NCBI RefSeq assembly: GCF_002777255.1
Contig: NZ_CP017634.1
Span: forward strand, 5,158,903-5,222,902
From: Candidatus Formimonas warabiya
GTDB lineage: Bacteria > Bacillota > Dehalobacteriia > Dehalobacteriales > Dehalobacteriaceae
DNA length: 64,000 bases
Reading direction: 5' to 3'
This document shows, piece by piece, positions 1 to 8,415 of this stretch; positions within the stretch are counted from its first letter, which is position 1, and each line of letters begins with the position of its first letter. A program made the translations under genes and the position numbers. A model generated the notes under the pieces. It was not told the origin of the DNA, made no database searches, and was given only the letters and a program-made list of their open reading frames with translations.

Positions 1-1
1 A

Positions 2-52
2 AACCAGGAAGGGGTTTTCGGGTTGTACAAAATAGTAAGGTTGGTTGAGTGA
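2..52 (+). CDS. possible 3' end of an upstream gene
   Basis: An open frame enters from the left edge and ends with TGA at 50-52, overlapping the ATG of dgkA (52-54) in the TGATG arrangement typical of translationally coupled genes. Only 16 codons are visible, so the product cannot be recognised. In related genomes dgkA usually follows ybeY, but the visible residues do not let me confirm that. Confidence 0.3.
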   Translation, partial: NQEGVFGLYKIVRLVE

Positions 53-420
53 TGGTAAAAAAATCGCGAAATTTTTGGGAAAGCCTGGGCTTTGCCGGAG
101 ACGGCATTCTTTATTCCTTGCGCACGCAACGAAACATGCGTATTCATGGCCTTTTCACCCTGGGGGTTTTACTGGCCGCCCTATATTTCCATATCTCTAC
201 GACAGAACTCCTGATTTTGCTTTTAACGATCCTGATGGTGGTGACCCTGGAAATGATCAACACCGCAGTGGAAACAGTAGTCGACATGTATACAGAGGAG
301 TACCTTCTTCTCGCTAAAGTGGCGAAAAATGTGGCGGCAGGTGCGGTTCTGCTCGCCTCTTTCGGCGCGGTGATCATTGGTGCGATCATATTCGGTCCTA
401 AAGTCTGGGCCTTATTTTAG
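52..420 (+). CDS. dgkA: diacylglycerol/undecaprenol kinase family protein
   Basis: A small integral membrane lipid kinase of 122 residues. In Gram-positive bacteria members of this family mostly phosphorylate undecaprenol, feeding undecaprenyl phosphate to cell-wall synthesis. The family signature EMINTAVETVVD is present near residues 68-79, with three hydrophobic helices around residues 33-50, 54-74 and 95-116. The start is ATG 52; GTG at 49 is a possible alternative. SD-like GTAAGG lies at 35-40. It stands directly upstream of cell-envelope and housekeeping genes (DUF3048, cdd, era), an order common in Clostridia. Whether this one uses undecaprenol or diacylglycerol is inferred from phylum only. 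Confidence 0.92.
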   Translation: MVKKSRNFWESLGFAGDGILYSLRTQRNMRIHGLFTLGVLLAALYFHISTTELLILLLTILMVVTLEMINTAVETVVDMYTEEYLLLAKVAKNVAAGAVLLASFGAVIIGAIIFGPKVWALF

Positions 421-456
421 AAGCTGCGTTTATCTGATGATAGAGGGGGAAAATAA

Positions 457-1500
457 ATGAAGCCCAGAGGCCGTTACAAATTAATGATGATCTTGTTGAC
501 GGTTCTTTTTTTGGGTATCTGTACTTTTATTTACTTGACCTGGGCAGAAATAAATTCTGTTTCCCAGGTGGTAAAGGATGATAACAGTACAGAGGAAACT
601 GGAGACCAAGACCCGATCTATGCCTATGTTTGCCCCTTTGATGGAACGCCCCTGGAGAAAATGCCTGCCCGTCCTGTGGCCGTTACCATCGATAATCTTT
701 TTGCTGCCCGGCCCCAGTCCGGATTGACGAAAGCGGATTTGGTCTATGAAATACCGGCGGAGGGAGGAGTCACCCGTTTCCTTGCCATATATTTTCATGG
801 GCAGGCGGAAAAAATCGGCCCGGTGCGCAGTGCCCGGCCTTATCTGGCCAGCCTGGCCCAGGATTGGGATGCCGTTTTTATTCATGCCGGGGAAAGTCCT
901 CAGGCCCAAATATATTTTAAAAATGAGGATCTGGACCATATTAACGAGATGTTTCATCCTGCCGGGTTTTGGCGGGATAAGTCCAGGAAAGCTCCCCACA
1001 ACCTTTATACCAGCAGCGAGAACCTGGGGCGGGAGATCGCCCTGAAAGGGTGGGATGAGAAAGTGGAGGTGCCGGGTTTTTCTTTCCGGGCACGGGAAGA
1101 AGCGGGCGCCGGAAATCACGAGGCTCTTCAGGCAACGATCCATTATGCCTATGGGGATGTAATTTATAAGTATGATCAGGCCTCCGGCCTGTACCGCCGT
1201 TATCTGGGTGATAAACCCCACCAGGATAAAGAGACGGAAGAACAGCTTTCTGCGGCGAATATTCTTGTCCAGGAGACCAAAATTCGGGCCTTTGATGAAG
1301 AGGGGCGCCTGGAGATTGACCTGCAGGGCGAAGGAAAGGTCTGGCTTTTTTCCGGGGGGCAGGTAGAGGAAGGCCGGTGGATCAAGGATGCGGAACATCA
1401 GCCTACCCGTTTTGTAGATGTCTACGGGAATGAGTTTCGCTTCCTGCCCGGGCAGACCTGGATTGAGATTATTCCCCAAAACACCCGGGTAGAATATTGA
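457..1500 (+). CDS. DUF3048 domain-containing exported protein (YerB-like)
   Basis: A 347-residue protein with an N-terminal membrane anchor or signal segment (about residues 8-30) followed by an extracytoplasmic DUF3048 region. The typical N-terminal motif VAVTIDNLFAARPQSGL, then EGGVTRFLAIY and GPVRSARPY, is clear. The family includes B. subtilis YerB, whose function is not established. No convincing lipobox is seen although a Cys occurs in the hydrophobic stretch. Start ATG 457 is preceded by SD AGAGGGGG at 442-449. It sits between dgkA and cdd and may be co-transcribed with them. Confidence 0.85.
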   Translation: MKPRGRYKLMMILLTVLFLGICTFIYLTWAEINSVSQVVKDDNSTEETGDQDPIYAYVCPFDGTPLEKMPARPVAVTIDNLFAARPQSGLTKADLVYEIPAEGGVTRFLAIYFHGQAEKIGPVRSARPYLASLAQDWDAVFIHAGESPQAQIYFKNEDLDHINEMFHPAGFWRDKSRKAPHNLYTSSENLGREIALKGWDEKVEVPGFSFRAREEAGAGNHEALQATIHYAYGDVIYKYDQASGLYRRYLGDKPHQDKETEEQLSAANILVQETKIRAFDEEGRLEIDLQGEGKVWLFSGGQVEEGRWIKDAEHQPTRFVDVYGNEFRFLPGQTWIEIIPQNTRVEY

Positions 1501-1552
1501 TAGAACAGGGACCAAACCCCAACCCCCAGTCCCTGTGAAGGGATGTGATCGG

Positions 1553-1963
1553 ATGGATGACAGAAGTCTCTTGGCTTTAGCTGAGCAAGCCAAGGAAAAG
1601 GCATATGCCCCCTACTCCCAATTCCGGGTGGGCGCGGCTTTGCTTACGGAAGAAGGAAAACTTTTTACCGGATGCAACGTGGAAAATGCCTCTTACAGTC
1701 TGACCAATTGCGCGGAACGGACGGCCGTTTTTTCTGCCGTGGCGGCGGGATGCAGGAATTTTTCCGCTTTAGCGGTGACCTCCGATGCGCAAACTTATAC
1801 CTATCCCTGCGGGGCGTGCCGGCAGGTCTTGATTGAATTTAACCCGGATATGAAAATTATCATGGGAAATATTAATGGTGAGTTTATCGTACGCACCGCA
1901 GCAGATTTACTTCCCCTGTACTTCCATGGGGATACATTCGGAAAACCGGAGGAAAGGAAATAA
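1553..1963 (+). CDS. cdd: cytidine deaminase
   Basis: Converts cytidine and deoxycytidine to uridine and deoxyuridine in pyrimidine salvage. The 136-residue length is normal for the homotetrameric form. Zinc and catalytic motifs are visible: CAER (Cys ligand plus catalytic Glu) and PCGACRQ (two Cys ligands), together with the substrate motif [13 protein letters not shown] 1553 is chosen because SD AAGGGA (1538-1543) lies nine bases upstream; a GTG at 1535 is in frame but has no SD. The stop overlaps the era start by one base (TAATG), so the two genes are probably translationally coupled. Confidence 0.95.
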   Translation: MDDRSLLALAEQAKEKAYAPYSQFRVGAALLTEEGKLFTGCNVENASYSLTNCAERTAVFSAVAAGCRNFSALAVTSDAQTYTYPCGACRQVLIEFNPDMKIIMGNINGEFIVRTAADLLPLYFHGDTFGKPEERK

Positions 1964-2862
1964 TGTCTTCATATAAATCGGGATTCGCCACCATTATCGG
2001 CCGGCCTAATGTGGGAAAATCCACCCTCTTGAATACCATTTTGGGCCAAAAGATTGCCATTATGTCTGACAAACCGCAGACGACGAGAAATAAAATTCAG
2101 GGTTTTTTCACCACGGAGAATGCCCAAATCATTTTTATTGATACGCCGGGAATTCATAAACCCAAGCATAAACTGGGCGAATTTATGGTAACGGTCGCGG
2201 AAAGGACTTTAAATGAGGTTGATATTGTTTTGTACCTGGTCGATGCTTCGGCAGATTTTGGCGGCGGCGAGGAATTTATTATCAATCAGCTGGAGAAGAT
2301 CGATACCCCGGTATTTCTTGTCCTGAATAAGATCGATTTAGTTTCCCGGGACAAGCTTTTAACGCTCATCAGCCTTTACAGCGGTAAATACCATTTTGCG
2401 GAAGTAATCCCTATTTCCGCCCTGGCCAATGATAATGTGGACCAACTGATTTCGGTAATTGAAAAATATTTGCCGGAAGGCCCCCAGTTTTACCCGGCTG
2501 ACATGATCACGGACCAGCCGGAAAGAGCCATCATCGCCGAACTGATCCGGGAAAAAGTACTGCATCTTACCAGGGAGGAAATCCCCCATGCGGTAGCGGT
2601 TGAAGTAACGGAGGTTAAGGAAAGAGAGCGGGATTTGGTTTATGTAGGCGCGATCATCTATATCGAACGGGACTCTCAAAAGGGCATCATCATCGGCAAA
2701 AAGGGCAGCATGCTCAAGGAAATCGGCAAGCTGGCCCGGGAAGATGTGGAGAATCTTTTGGGCAGTAAAATCTTCCTGGAACTATGGGTAAAGGTGCAAA
2801 AAGACTGGCGCAACAGAGACGTGGCCTTGAGAAATTTCGGGTATGATAAGAGAAATATCTAA
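1963..2862 (+). CDS. era: GTPase Era
   Basis: Essential GTP-binding protein that binds the 3' end of 16S rRNA and acts in 30S maturation. All G motifs are visible: G1 [10 protein letters not shown]3 DTPGIHKP, G4 NKIDL and G5 SALA. A C-terminal KH domain carries [16 protein letters not shown] followed by the typical [13 protein letters not shown] tail. At 299 residues the length matches the family. It overlaps cdd by one base, the usual arrangement in Clostridia and Bacilli. Confidence 0.97.
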   Translation: MSSYKSGFATIIGRPNVGKSTLLNTILGQKIAIMSDKPQTTRNKIQGFFTTENAQIIFIDTPGIHKPKHKLGEFMVTVAERTLNEVDIVLYLVDASADFGGGEEFIINQLEKIDTPVFLVLNKIDLVSRDKLLTLISLYSGKYHFAEVIPISALANDNVDQLISVIEKYLPEGPQFYPADMITDQPERAIIAELIREKVLHLTREEIPHAVAVEVTEVKERERDLVYVGAIIYIERDSQKGIIIGKKGSMLKEIGKLAREDVENLLGSKIFLELWVKVQKDWRNRDVALRNFGYDKRNI

Positions 2863-2891
2863 TCCATTGCATGTGAGGTGAGCTTTTTCAT

Positions 2892-2983
2892 GGACAGTGA
2901 CCCTGGAGGAAAAAAATCGATCATATGCCGGGAGAAACTGTCCTGAAACAGAGACTCCTGGGATCAGAAAGGAGTCTTTTTTT
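2892..2983 (+). promoter_or_regulatory. structured mgtE leader with SD-sequestering terminator-like hairpin
   Basis: Between era and mgtE two helices can be drawn. GGACAGT (2892-2898) pairs perfectly with ACTGTCC (2937-2943). AGACTCCT (2952-2959) pairs with AGGAGTCT (2970-2977), loop 2960-2969, followed by a run of seven T (2977-2983) directly before the GTG start. The 3' arm of the second helix contains the mgtE Shine-Dalgarno sequence, so the hairpin could act as terminator, as SD blocker, or both. CTGT (2938-2941) could alternatively pair with ACAG (2948-2951). I do not recognise the M-box consensus; the element is an inference from pairing. Confidence 0.5.
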
Positions 2984-4339
2984 GTGAAAAGCGAAGAATT
3001 CTATCCTCTTTTAAAAGAATATATTTCCCATAACCAACACCAAGAGGCGGAACGGCTGCTCCAAGAGTGTCAGCCGGCAGATATTGCGGAATTCCTTGTC
3101 GACCTGGAACCGGAGGAAATAGCTACTGTCCTGAACCTTTTAGACGGGGACATGGCCGCGGAAGTTTTAAACCAGTTGGATCCGGACCTGGCCAATCAGG
3201 TTTTGAAAATCATCGGCGCGGAAAAAACCTCTGAGATTTTGGATGAAATGTATTCCGACGATGTGGCGGACCTGCTGGGCGAATTGACGGATCAAGAAAA
3301 AGACCAAATACTCAATTTGATGGAAAAGGAAGATGCCGTTGAGGTGCGGGAACTCCTGGAATACAAGGAGGACACGGCCGGCGGTATTATGACCACGGAG
3401 TATGTGGCCATTCTCCAGGACATCACCGCAGCCAGAGCCATCGAGGTGCTGCGGGAAACGGCTCCTGATGCGGAGACAGTCTATTATGTCTATGTGATCA
3501 ATGCCAAAAACCAGCTGGCCGGTGTGATCTCTTTACGGGAACTGATTGTGGCCAGTCCCGATACGGTGATTGAAGAGATTATGCACCGGAAGGTCAAGAG
3601 CGTAAATGTACATATGGACCAGGAAGAAGTCGCCGCCATGGTGTCCAAATATAACTTCCTCGCTATACCGGTTGTGGATGACAACAATTGCCTCTTAGGA
3701 ATCGTCACTGTGGACGACGTCATCGATGTTATTCATGAGGAGGCTACAGAGGATATTTTCCGGTTGGCTGGTACGGCAGAAATTGATTTAGAAGATACTT
3801 TAGGAAGCAGAATTATTAATTCTCTGCGCACCAGGCTTCCCTGGCTTTTGGTGACCCTGGCGGGAGGGTTGCTGGCGGGAAGAATTATCCGCGGCCTGGA
3901 GGCAGAATTGCAGGCTGTAGTTGCTTTGGCCTATTTCATTCCCTTACTCACCGGCATGGGGGGAAACGTAGGAACCCAATCGTCCACACTGACGGTGCGC
4001 GGACTGGCTACCGGTCAAATCGATGCCAAAGAACTTTTTTTGACGGTAGGACGGGAAAGCCTGGTTGGTTCCGCGGTGGGCCTGATCTGTGGATTAATCG
4101 TTACTTTCGTCGCTTTTTTCTGGCAGAAAAGCCTGCTTTTGGGCTTGGTGGTGGGGGGCGCGCTTTTGGGCAATATGATTACGGCTGCCACCATGGGAAC
4201 CCTGGTTCCCTTAGTGTTTAAGCGCATGGGTATCGACCCGGCGGTAGCTTCAGCTCCCTTTATCAGCACCTCCATTGATATCACCGGACTGTTGATTTAT
4301 ACCGGGCTGGCGTCCTTCTTTATGAGCCAGCTGGTTTAA
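2984..4339 (+). CDS. mgtE: magnesium transporter MgtE
   Basis: Mg2+-gated Mg2+ channel of the inner membrane. Order of domains: acidic N-terminal superhelical domain (about 1-130), two CBS domains (about 135-260), connecting helix, and five-helix membrane domain with the pore region GGNVGTQSSTL. The start is set at GTG 2984 because SD AAAGGAG (2968-2974) lies nine bases upstream and gives 451 residues, the family's usual length; an in-frame upstream start near 2897 would add a basic stretch not typical of MgtE. The leader suggests expression is controlled at the RNA level. Confidence 0.94.
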   Translation: MKSEEFYPLLKEYISHNQHQEAERLLQECQPADIAEFLVDLEPEEIATVLNLLDGDMAAEVLNQLDPDLANQVLKIIGAEKTSEILDEMYSDDVADLLGELTDQEKDQILNLMEKEDAVEVRELLEYKEDTAGGIMTTEYVAILQDITAARAIEVLRETAPDAETVYYVYVINAKNQLAGVISLRELIVASPDTVIEEIMHRKVKSVNVHMDQEEVAAMVSKYNFLAIPVVDDNNCLLGIVTVDDVIDVIHEEATEDIFRLAGTAEIDLEDTLGSRIINSLRTRLPWLLVTLAGGLLAGRIIRGLEAELQAVVALAYFIPLLTGMGGNVGTQSSTLTVRGLATGQIDAKELFLTVGRESLVGSAVGLICGLIVTFVAFFWQKSLLLGLVVGGALLGNMITAATMGTLVPLVFKRMGIDPAVASAPFISTSIDITGLLIYTGLASFFMSQLV

Positions 4340-4465
4340 AAGAGCAGGCGACAAAAATTTCACTAACAAGCGAAGATTTCCAACGGACTGTAGACAGTCC
4401 CCCAAATTTATTAACCGAGAACCGACTAAATCCCGGTAACCGGAAACCGAAAAGGAATGTATCCC

Positions 4466-5224
4466 ATGACCAAGCTATATTCCGTGGATGCCCTGGTTGT
4501 TAGAACCCGGGATTTCGGTGAGGCAGACAAAATATTGACCTTATATACAAAAGAACAGGGAAAGGTACAGGCCATTGCCAAAGGAGTAAGAAAGCCTACC
4601 AGCAGGCTGCGGGGGGGCGTGCAGATGTTCTCCCATTCCCGGATGCTCCTGTACCGGGGCCGCAGCTTGGATACCGTTTCCCAGGCTGAGACGGTAGAAG
4701 CATTTGGCGGTCTGCAGGATGACCTGCTGCGGCTGATTTATGCCTCCTATCTGGCTGAACTCCTTGATGGTGCCGTGCCTGACCGGGAACCCAATGAAAA
4801 GCTGTTTCTTTTAACCCTGCTTTGCCTGGGACTCTTGCTCGGCGATGATCCGGAACTAATCTGCCGTTTATATGAAATTCGTTTGCTTTATCTTCTGGGT
4901 TATCAGCCCTATTTAACGGAGTGTATGCTTTGTCACCGGTCTTTGGGCGGCGGTTCTTTTTTCCTCGATCCGGAGGCCGGAGGAATCCTGTGTCAAAATT
5001 GTGTGGGAGATAGGGGAGCAAAAAGCGCTATTTCCCCCGGTACAGTGCTTACCATGCAAAAAATGTTGTCAATGGATCCCAGGCAAATATTTCGCTTGAA
5101 AATATCTCCCATGATGAGAAACGAATTGGAGAAAGCTTTCGAGCACTATTTAGAATATCATTTGGATAAGACCTTAAAGGCAAAACGAGTCTTAAAAACT
5201 CTGGAAACATGGGGACGGTCCTAG
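4466..5224 (+). CDS. recO: DNA repair protein RecO, C-terminus supplied by an inserted repeat
   Basis: Recombination mediator of the RecFOR pathway, helping load RecA on SSB-coated DNA. An N-terminal OB fold (SVDALVVRTRDFGEADKI) and a helical C-terminal part with a zinc-binding CMLC...CQNC arrangement are visible. ATG 4466 is preferred over ATG 4457 because SD AAAGGA (4451-4456) is nine bases away. The last codons and the TAG stop lie inside the left 29-bp repeat (5203-5231) of the adjacent transposase element, so the original C-terminus was probably replaced by a few repeat-encoded residues (ETWGRS). Length, 252 residues, is still normal. Confidence 0.92.
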   Translation: MTKLYSVDALVVRTRDFGEADKILTLYTKEQGKVQAIAKGVRKPTSRLRGGVQMFSHSRMLLYRGRSLDTVSQAETVEAFGGLQDDLLRLIYASYLAELLDGAVPDREPNEKLFLLTLLCLGLLLGDDPELICRLYEIRLLYLLGYQPYLTECMLCHRSLGGGSFFLDPEAGGILCQNCVGDRGAKSAISPGTVLTMQKMLSMDPRQIFRLKISPMMRNELEKAFEHYLEYHLDKTLKAKRVLKTLETWGRS

Positions 5225-5231
5225 TGTTTCC
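5203..5231 (+). repeat. left REP-like inverted repeat
   Basis: A 29-bp imperfect palindrome with GGAAAC at its left end and GTTTCC at its right end. It is nearly identical, in inverted orientation, to 6070-6098. It encodes the last residues and stop codon of recO and ends nine bases beyond the transposase stop codon. Confidence 0.75.
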
Positions 5232-5240
5232 TGTTGGCGA

Positions 5241-6014
5241 TCAGGCCTTGAATATCGTGCTTGGGGCGACCCCCAGGATTCTGGCGATTTGCCGATAGTT
5301 TGTCCCTTTAATGGCCTTTGTGTTACGTAAAATAGCCTTTCGTTCTTCTTTAGGCATGCTGTTGATATTTTGAATATTTCGCCCTTGCATAAGGCGTATG
5401 ATTTCCTGCCGGACTTCCCCATCGCTCCTTCTCTTTTTCTCATCATGGTCGAGACACTGGTCTGAGTTTGCTTCTTCCATGTATTCTCTGAATAAGGAAA
5501 TAGCATTTTCTTTGTTTTCTGAAAGTATCCCAAGGGTAAATTCTGTTTCCGTGAGTCCTAAGGGATAGGGGGACATTTCGTAATAGGCCCGGCAGCTACT
5601 CCAGTCCCAACTTTCAGGATTTTTTGCCAGGCCTGCTTTCACCGGATTAAGATGAATGTATCGAACAACAGTTAAAAGATAGGCCTCTTTATCAACCGCT
5701 TCACTTTTATACCGATCTTGAAATACATGCCCATTACGGTCATATTTCCAGTTGTACCAGCGCGCATATGCTGTCCCAATACTCTTCATGGCTGCTGCAA
5801 GTCCGTCTTTTCCTTCTTTAATCAGTAAGTGCACATGGTTTTCCATTAAGCAATACCCATATAATGCTATATCTTGTTTTTCCTTTACGCGCATAAGCGT
5901 TTCTAAATATCGTTCTGAATCTTCCTTATCATGAAAAATATCTTGACGATTGATTCCCCTGGACATCACATGATAGATACCAGTTTCACTTTTTTCCCGC
6001 GCCTGTCGTGACAT
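5241..6014 (-). CDS. REP-associated tyrosine transposase (Y1/HUH superfamily)
   Basis: A 257-residue single-strand transposase of the Y1_Tnp/RAYT type. The HUH motif is ENHVHLLI, and the conserved downstream region WYNWKYDRNGHVFQDRYKS contains the likely nucleophilic Tyr. The familiar RYIHLNPVKAGL motif follows, and the C-terminal tail (KGTNYRQIARILGVAPSTI) looks like a helix-turn-helix. SD GGAGGAATT lies just upstream of the ATG at 6014. It appears intact. Such proteins are usually domesticated enzymes that process REP sequences, here probably the flanking repeats. Confidence 0.88.
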   Translation of the reverse strand: MSRQAREKSETGIYHVMSRGINRQDIFHDKEDSERYLETLMRVKEKQDIALYGYCLMENHVHLLIKEGKDGLAAAMKSIGTAYARWYNWKYDRNGHVFQDRYKSEAVDKEAYLLTVVRYIHLNPVKAGLAKNPESWDWSSCRAYYEMSPYPLGLTETEFTLGILSENKENAISLFREYMEEANSDQCLDHDEKKRRSDGEVRQEIIRLMQGRNIQNINSMPKEERKAILRNTKAIKGTNYRQIARILGVAPSTIFKA

Positions 6015-6069
6015 GGCAATTCCTCCATTGGATCTTTTACTTTATCAAATTATAGTGTAAAACTGTAAT

Positions 6070-6098
6070 GGAAACAATAGGACCGTCCCCGTGTTTCC
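6070..6098 (-). repeat. right REP-like inverted repeat
   Basis: Inverted partner of 5203-5231 with two mismatches over 29 bp. It lies upstream of the transposase start, between it and the agr-like island. Confidence 0.75.
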
Positions 6099-6130
6099 TC
6101 TTTAGCATCTCCATAATTCGACAGAATAAT

Positions 6131-6176
6131 ACATATTTTTCATATAAGCATAAAATATGTAAAATTCTATTATAAT
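6131..6176 (+). promoter_or_regulatory. candidate agr promoter with 9-bp dyad operator
   Basis: ACATATTTT (6131-6139) and AAAATATGT (6152-6160) form a perfect inverted repeat with a 12-base spacer. A consensus -10 box TATAAT follows at 6171-6176, while the -35 position (about 6148-6153) has no good match. A poor -35 with a dyad over it suggests an activator-dependent promoter, as for AgrA-type LytTR regulators, but the regulator is not present in the window. Confidence 0.4.
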
Positions 6177-6213
6177 TAGCAGGAAAATAAAAAAAACAGT
6201 AGAATAATCCCGT

Positions 6214-6876
6214 ATGATGAAAAATAATCAAACTATGACTAATAAGATTAGCCATTATTTGGCAACTGAATCCGGAAAAGATGAAGAGGTAATTTTATTT
6301 GGGTTTAAGCTGTTTACTTCATTTATTTTAGGTTATCTAGTTTTAATCGTTTTAGCGGTTAAGTTAGGAATTTTCTACGAAACGATTACGGCTGGATTAA
6401 CAGTTTCGTTCTTTCGTACTTTTTCCGGAGGAGCGCATGCTTCTTCTCAATGGAGATGCAATTTAATTGGCTTATTGATCCTCATCCCTATTGGCTTTTT
6501 TGTAAAATATGATTATCTAGCTGTCAACCCATTTTTAGGTTATTTATTGTTGTTGACTACTATTTTAGGAATATGGTCAACCTATATTTATGCACCTGCG
6601 GATACTCCTGGCAAACCAGTCACATCACAAGTACAAAAGAAGTATTTACGCAGAATTTCTTTTACTTTACTTTTTGTATGGAGTATACTTTGTATTTTCT
6701 TGGTGCTCTATGAAAAAAATCTATTAATCAATCGCCTGATATTCGCTAGTTGCTTAGGTATGGTGTGGCAGATTTTTTCTATTACTCCTATCGGTTATTT
6801 GTTTGTTCATTTTTTAGATAGCTTGTTAAAAATAATTACAGAAAGGAGGAGAGAGAATGAGCCGGATATTTGTTAG
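6214..6876 (+). CDS. agrB: AgrB-like peptide processing endopeptidase
   Basis: Membrane cysteine protease that trims and cyclises the AgrD propeptide. At 220 residues it fits the family. The catalytic pair His75 and Cys82 stands in GGAHASSQWRC, surrounded by several hydrophobic helices. Start codons ATG 6214, 6217 and 6235 are possible; none has a good SD. Its 3' end overlaps the agrD start by 20 bases, the typical agrBD coupling. The gene and its neighbours to about 9.05 kb are clearly more AT-rich than flanking genes, suggesting horizontal acquisition. Confidence 0.88.
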   Translation: MMKNNQTMTNKISHYLATESGKDEEVILFGFKLFTSFILGYLVLIVLAVKLGIFYETITAGLTVSFFRTFSGGAHASSQWRCNLIGLLILIPIGFFVKYDYLAVNPFLGYLLLLTTILGIWSTYIYAPADTPGKPVTSQVQKKYLRRISFTLLFVWSILCIFLVLYEKNLLINRLIFASCLGMVWQIFSITPIGYLFVHFLDSLLKIITERRRENEPDIC

Positions 6877-6979
6877 ATTATTTACGGTAGTATTGACATT
6901 AATTGCCTTAGCTAATGTGGCGGTTGCTTGTGGACCAATGTCATATCAGCCAGATGTTCCTGCGGCATTAAGAAAGTAA
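6857..6979 (+). CDS. agrD: AgrD-like cyclic lactone autoinducer propeptide
   Basis: A 40-codon gene starting at ATG 6857 behind a strong SD (AAAGGAGGAGAG). The peptide has an amphipathic/hydrophobic N-terminal leader (about residues 1-24), then the core ACGPMSYQPDVP and a basic end AALRK. Cys25 would form the thiolactone with the carboxylate of the C-terminal residue left after AgrB cleavage, most likely around residues 29-31. The Cys-Gly-Pro core followed by YQPxVP is characteristic of clostridial cyclic lactone autoinducer peptides. The exact cleavage sites are inferred. Confidence 0.85.
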   Translation: MSRIFVRLFTVVLTLIALANVAVACGPMSYQPDVPAALRK

Positions 6980-7031
6980 TTTATACTAGATATATAAAAT
7001 ATAAAAATTCTTTAAAAGGAGCCGATCGATA

Positions 7032-7514
7032 ATGGGGGATCTTATGATCCTAATTTTTTTGCATATGATACAATCTGCAATAATGATAGTAACTGGATTA
7101 GAATTATTTAATATCAACTATAAACTTAAAAATATCTTAATACCAGTAATGATTTTCGGGCTAGCAATTTGGGTAGTTCGTAAGGTTTATGTTTATTATC
7201 ATATACCCTTTGGATCACATACTCTGGTATTAATAGTATTATTTTGTATTATTCTCAGATTGTTTGTGATAGTGAAAAATCACTATGTAATAAGCATTGC
7301 CCTTTTAGATTTCAGCTTGATCATGCTGGGGTCATGTCTGGTAGGATATATTTTTAATATTTTTCATGTAGATTCGAGTGTTGTAATGAAGTCTCCTTCG
7401 CTACTTGTTGTATTTGGTCAAGCAGAAAATATTTTTCTTATTATATTATTAGTCGCATTAAAAATATTTAAAATTAATATTTTTACTATTATAGAAAAGA
7501 TTGAAGTGAAATGA
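7032..7514 (+). CDS. multi-pass membrane protein of the agr island, copy 1
   Basis: A 160-residue protein consisting almost entirely of about five hydrophobic helices. It is a clear paralogue of the protein encoded at 8506-8991 (shared stretches such as KNxLxPVxxFGLxIWxVRK and FGxHTLVL-like segments). Its stop overlaps the start of the following histidine kinase (ATGA at 7511-7514). Size and topology resemble the membrane sensor half of AgrC, while the kinase has only two membrane helices, so I infer a split receptor. No enzymatic motif is visible. Confidence 0.7.
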   Translation: MGDLMILIFLHMIQSAIMIVTGLELFNINYKLKNILIPVMIFGLAIWVVRKVYVYYHIPFGSHTLVLIVLFCIILRLFVIVKNHYVISIALLDFSLIMLGSCLVGYIFNIFHVDSSVVMKSPSLLVVFGQAENIFLIILLVALKIFKINIFTIIEKIEVK

Positions 7515-8359
7515 TTAGGAAAAAACTTATAGTTTTGAATTATTTTTTATTGCAGATCTGCTTTCTTTCCTTTATTTCATATGTTTACATTTTTAATGTT
7601 TTTCAAGAATATAGAGTTAGTACAGAAACCATTCTATTTCTTGTTTATTCCGTTGTATTTATAGATATTTTTTTATTTATAGAATTTATTAGACTATTTT
7701 CGAAAGAAAAGAATATGGAAAAAAGGATGGAAGTTGAGAAGGTTAGTCTGCTTTTAGAAGAAGCCAATAATTTAATATATTCTATTCGGGCAAAGCATCA
7801 TGATTTTATCAATCATCTACAGGTAATTATGGGGTTGGCCCAATTAGGCAATAATGAAGAAGTGAGCAGATATATTAAAAATCTTTCAAACGAATTAATT
7901 GAATATGAAAAGCTCGTTTCGTTAAAAAGACCGGAGGTAGCAGCCCTTATTTGTAGTAAAACTGCCAGCCTCAGTTATCTTCGAGTCTATTTGGATATTA
8001 CTACATCACTAGAAAATTTGGAAATATCACCGTTTCCTTTAGTGACCGTTTTAGGGAATTTAATTGATAATGCCGTGTATGAAATATCTACAAAGGATGA
8101 CAAATGGATTAAAATAGCGATTTATGAAGACCCAAAATATTTTGTTTTTGAGATCACTAACCCTGGAGTAATTCCCCAAGAAATTCGGAGCAGAATTTTT
8201 GATTTGGGTTTTACCACTAAAGAGGAAAAAGACGGAGGAAGAGGTCTATATATAGCAGAAAAAATTATCACAAATTCGGAGGGTATGTTATTTGTTGATT
8301 TGTTAAAAGAAAATGAGACTACATTTATAGTTAAATTACCAAAATGTATTAAAAAGTAA
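7511..8359 (+). CDS. AgrC-like sensor histidine kinase, short membrane part
   Basis: A 282-residue kinase with two N-terminal membrane helices (about 8-28 and 42-62), a coiled linker, a Spo0B-like dimerisation/phosphoacceptor box (KHHDFINHLQVIMGLAQLG) and a GHKL ATPase domain with N-box GNLIDNAVYE, F-box IFDLGFTTK and G-box GRGLYIAEK. AgrC proteins normally carry six or seven helices for peptide binding; here that part is probably provided by the preceding membrane protein, with which it overlaps by four bases. No intact response regulator lies nearby. Confidence 0.85.
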   Translation: MIRKKLIVLNYFLLQICFLSFISYVYIFNVFQEYRVSTETILFLVYSVVFIDIFLFIEFIRLFSKEKNMEKRMEVEKVSLLLEEANNLIYSIRAKHHDFINHLQVIMGLAQLGNNEEVSRYIKNLSNELIEYEKLVSLKRPEVAALICSKTASLSYLRVYLDITTSLENLEISPFPLVTVLGNLIDNAVYEISTKDDKWIKIAIYEDPKYFVFEITNPGVIPQEIRSRIFDLGFTTKEEKDGGRGLYIAEKIITNSEGMLFVDLLKENETTFIVKLPKCIKK

Positions 8360-8415
8360 TTACAGTTTTTGGTGTATAAAGTAGATAATGCTTTTAAGAT
8401 CAATTACAGAGCAGT

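Larger units (their letters stand above)
5203..6098. mobile_element. RAYT (REP-associated tyrosine transposase) element
   Basis: A Y1 transposase gene is bracketed by 29-bp inverted repeats at 5203-5231 and 6070-6098 that match at 27 of 29 positions when one is reverse-complemented. Each repeat itself begins with GGAAAC and ends with GTTTCC around a GGGGACGGTCC core, so each can form a REP-like hairpin. The left end lies over the recO stop codon. This is the expected organisation for a RAYT with its cognate palindromic repeats. No target duplication was seen, as expected for HUH enzymes. Confidence 0.7.

Noticed and set aside
481-1593. Long minus-strand open frame of 370 codons opposite the DUF3048 gene
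   Set aside because: It is the antisense shadow of a clear DUF3048 protein, has no SD or recognisable domain, and runs across the intergenic region into cdd.
2863-2983. M-box riboswitch upstream of mgtE
   Set aside because: The conserved M-box sequences are not found; only generic helices can be drawn, so I list a leader of unknown type.
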